Shown here: piece by piece, positions 39,085 through 39,973 of the stretch | Numbering within the stretch: position 1 is the first letter of the stretch | How the letters are laid out: each line of letters opens with the position of its first letter | Source: a virus | Virus record (IMG/VR): IMGVR_UViG_3300005613_000165 | Coordinates: 1-39,973 of that record | Length of the DNA: 39,973 bases | Direction: 5' to 3' (one strand) | Position numbers and translations under genes: made by a program | Notes under the pieces: model-generated | Database searches by the model: none | Told to the model about the DNA's origin: nothing | What the model saw: only the letters and a program-made list of their open reading frames with translations

Positions 39085-39316
39085 TCTGTTCTATTACTTT
39101 AATACGTCTGTCCAAGTAGAATAACGCTTTTTTTAGGTCTTGTAAAGGTGGGTTATCATCTTTCTTACCACTTCTCACAATGTATTTCAACACATTGAAT
39201 AGATATGCGTCTTTATCAAGTCCCCATACTTCTGCAACATTTATTACCTCATAGGTATTATCATTACCAAATTGGTAATGTTTAGGATGATTTACTTTTT
39301 CTGTGTTATTTTTCAT
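39071..39316 (-). CDS. DUF3310 family protein, 81 aa
   Basis: VNHPKHYQFGNDNTYEVINV, then FNVLKYIVRSGKKDD and LQDLKKALFYLDRRI match DUF3310, a small protein common in phages of many hosts and often next to nucleotide-metabolism genes; function not firmly known. Overlaps the methyltransferase gene by 14 bp and the HNH gene by 4 bp. Confidence 0.9.
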   Translation of the reverse strand: MKNNTEKVNHPKHYQFGNDNTYEVINVAEVWGLDKDAYLFNVLKYIVRSGKKDDNPPLQDLKKALFYLDRRIKVIEQNGEK

Positions 39317-39973
39317 ATTACTAATTCTGGTTTATATTTTTTCAAAAAAGAATAACAAAAATCGACCATATCATCAACTCTCTTACCGACTGGTTGTGAT
39401 TTATTCCATAATTCTAAATTTTCAATCCTGTTATCATCTCTTACACCATTTTTATGGTGTATCTGTTCATCATCATTTAGTAATCGACCTAATTCTTGCT
39501 CCATCACTAATCTATGCTCTCTAACATAACCATTTGGGTTTGAATTTGGGTGTTCGGGATTATATACCATAACATAACCATTATTTTTAATTTTACCTCC
39601 CTTCCAAAAATGGCTGTTTTCACCTTTTCTTACACATCCACAAGAATTTTGTTTGTTTCTTGTTAGTACTCCAGTCGCAACTGTCACATTATTTCCACAT
39701 TCACACTCACATAACCATTTATTACTATGTCCCGTTACCTCATCTTTTACTCTTTTGATGACGGTTAACTTACCAACTTTTAAACCTGTTATGTCTTTTC
39801 TTTTTAAATTTGAAACTACATCTTTTACATAACATCCACACGATTTTGATTTACCACTTCTTAATCCATAAGAAGAGACGTATCTAACGGTCCCACATTC
39901 ACACTCACATTCATAATGAGTAGTTTTTTTTACCCCCTTAACTAAGGGTATATCATTTACAATTGTCCATCTA
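39313..39973 (-). CDS. HNH endonuclease with repeated Cys modules, 5'-partial
   Basis: The frame is open through the right edge, so the N-terminus is missing. Two repeats of a Cys module: YECECECG...GLRSGKSKSCGC, and WLCECECG...VLTRNKQNSCGC, each with C-x-C-x-C-G, then SCGC about 20-25 residues later. Then an HNH domain: GYVREHRLVMEQELGR, IHHKNGVRDDNRIENLELWN. The Cys modules likely bind zinc and DNA, as in phage homing endonucleases. An internal ATG at 39687 is probably not the start because homology runs on upstream. Confidence 0.88.
   Translation of the reverse strand, partial: RWTIVNDIPLVKGVKKTTHYECECECGTVRYVSSYGLRSGKSKSCGCYVKDVVSNLKRKDITGLKVGKLTVIKRVKDEVTGHSNKWLCECECGNNVTVATGVLTRNKQNSCGCVRKGENSHFWKGGKIKNNGYVMVYNPEHPNSNPNGYVREHRLVMEQELGRLLNDDEQIHHKNGVRDDNRIENLELWNKSQPVGKRVDDMVDFCYSFLKKYKPELVI

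Overview
The window looks like part of a large, AT-rich, tailed-phage (or prophage-like) genome infecting a member of the Bacteroidota. Phage-type evidence: tightly packed small genes with many 1-8 bp overlaps, thymidylate synthase plus a reduced DHFR, a GH24 lysozyme, DUF3310, DUF6915, a lone beta-class DNA methyltransferase, and GIY-YIG and HNH homing-type endonucleases. Host evidence: several TAnnTTTG -7 elements with TTG-type -33 elements, the promoter form used by the Bacteroidota primary sigma factor, and few clear Shine-Dalgarno sites. No capsid, portal, terminase or polymerase gene lies in the window, so the phage type cannot be fixed from it.

Layout. 1-3649 is mostly plus strand: a KWCT-motif protein, then small membrane or accessory proteins (DUF2061, a GAF-like protein). 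3642-9300 mixes strands: a DnaJ-type zinc protein, a 35-aa metallothionein-like peptide missing from ordinary ORF lists, likely structural proteins and a lipoprotein. 9458-18529 is mainly minus: small unknown proteins, many with a short recurring N-terminal tag, and a peptidoglycan-binding protein. 18600-20560 is largely non-coding, with DnaA-box-like sites, TGTCAG-GGG iterons, G-runs and hairpins (candidate replication origin). 20560-24227 holds two exported barrel-like proteins, DHFR, a 22-aa-repeat protein with a CRISPR-like 66-bp DNA period, and a membrane coiled-coil protein. 24266-32802 holds DUF6915, a P-loop protein, thyA with a GIY-YIG endonuclease behind it, a metallopeptidase-like protein and small membrane proteins. 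33068-34000 is a gene-free, strongly terminated, structured region: a candidate giant non-coding RNA behind two tandem host-type promoters. 34162-39973 holds Nudix, DUF192, a DHH-phosphoesterase/muralytic fusion, GH24 lysozyme, DNA methyltransferase, DUF3310 and a truncated HNH endonuclease.

How it fits together. Two transcription signals appear to coexist: host-type TTG/TAnnTTTG promoters (ncRNA, 26285, 33010, 10728, 32802 genes), and a directional TATTTAT element 4-7 or 12-19 nt before at least 24 start codons, often directly after a terminator, which I infer to be a phage-specific promoter. Many genes with that element encode proteins whose N-termini carry a short amphipathic tag usually containing (I/L)xE followed by Q, N, S or D. 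This resembles T4 capsid-targeting propeptides cut by the gp21 prohead protease, and suggests a set of proteins packaged in the virion, including lysozyme, a peptidoglycan-binding protein and a DHH-hydrolase fusion. That is inference. Sequence positions, motifs and overlaps are read directly; family names come from recognised motifs, with no database search.
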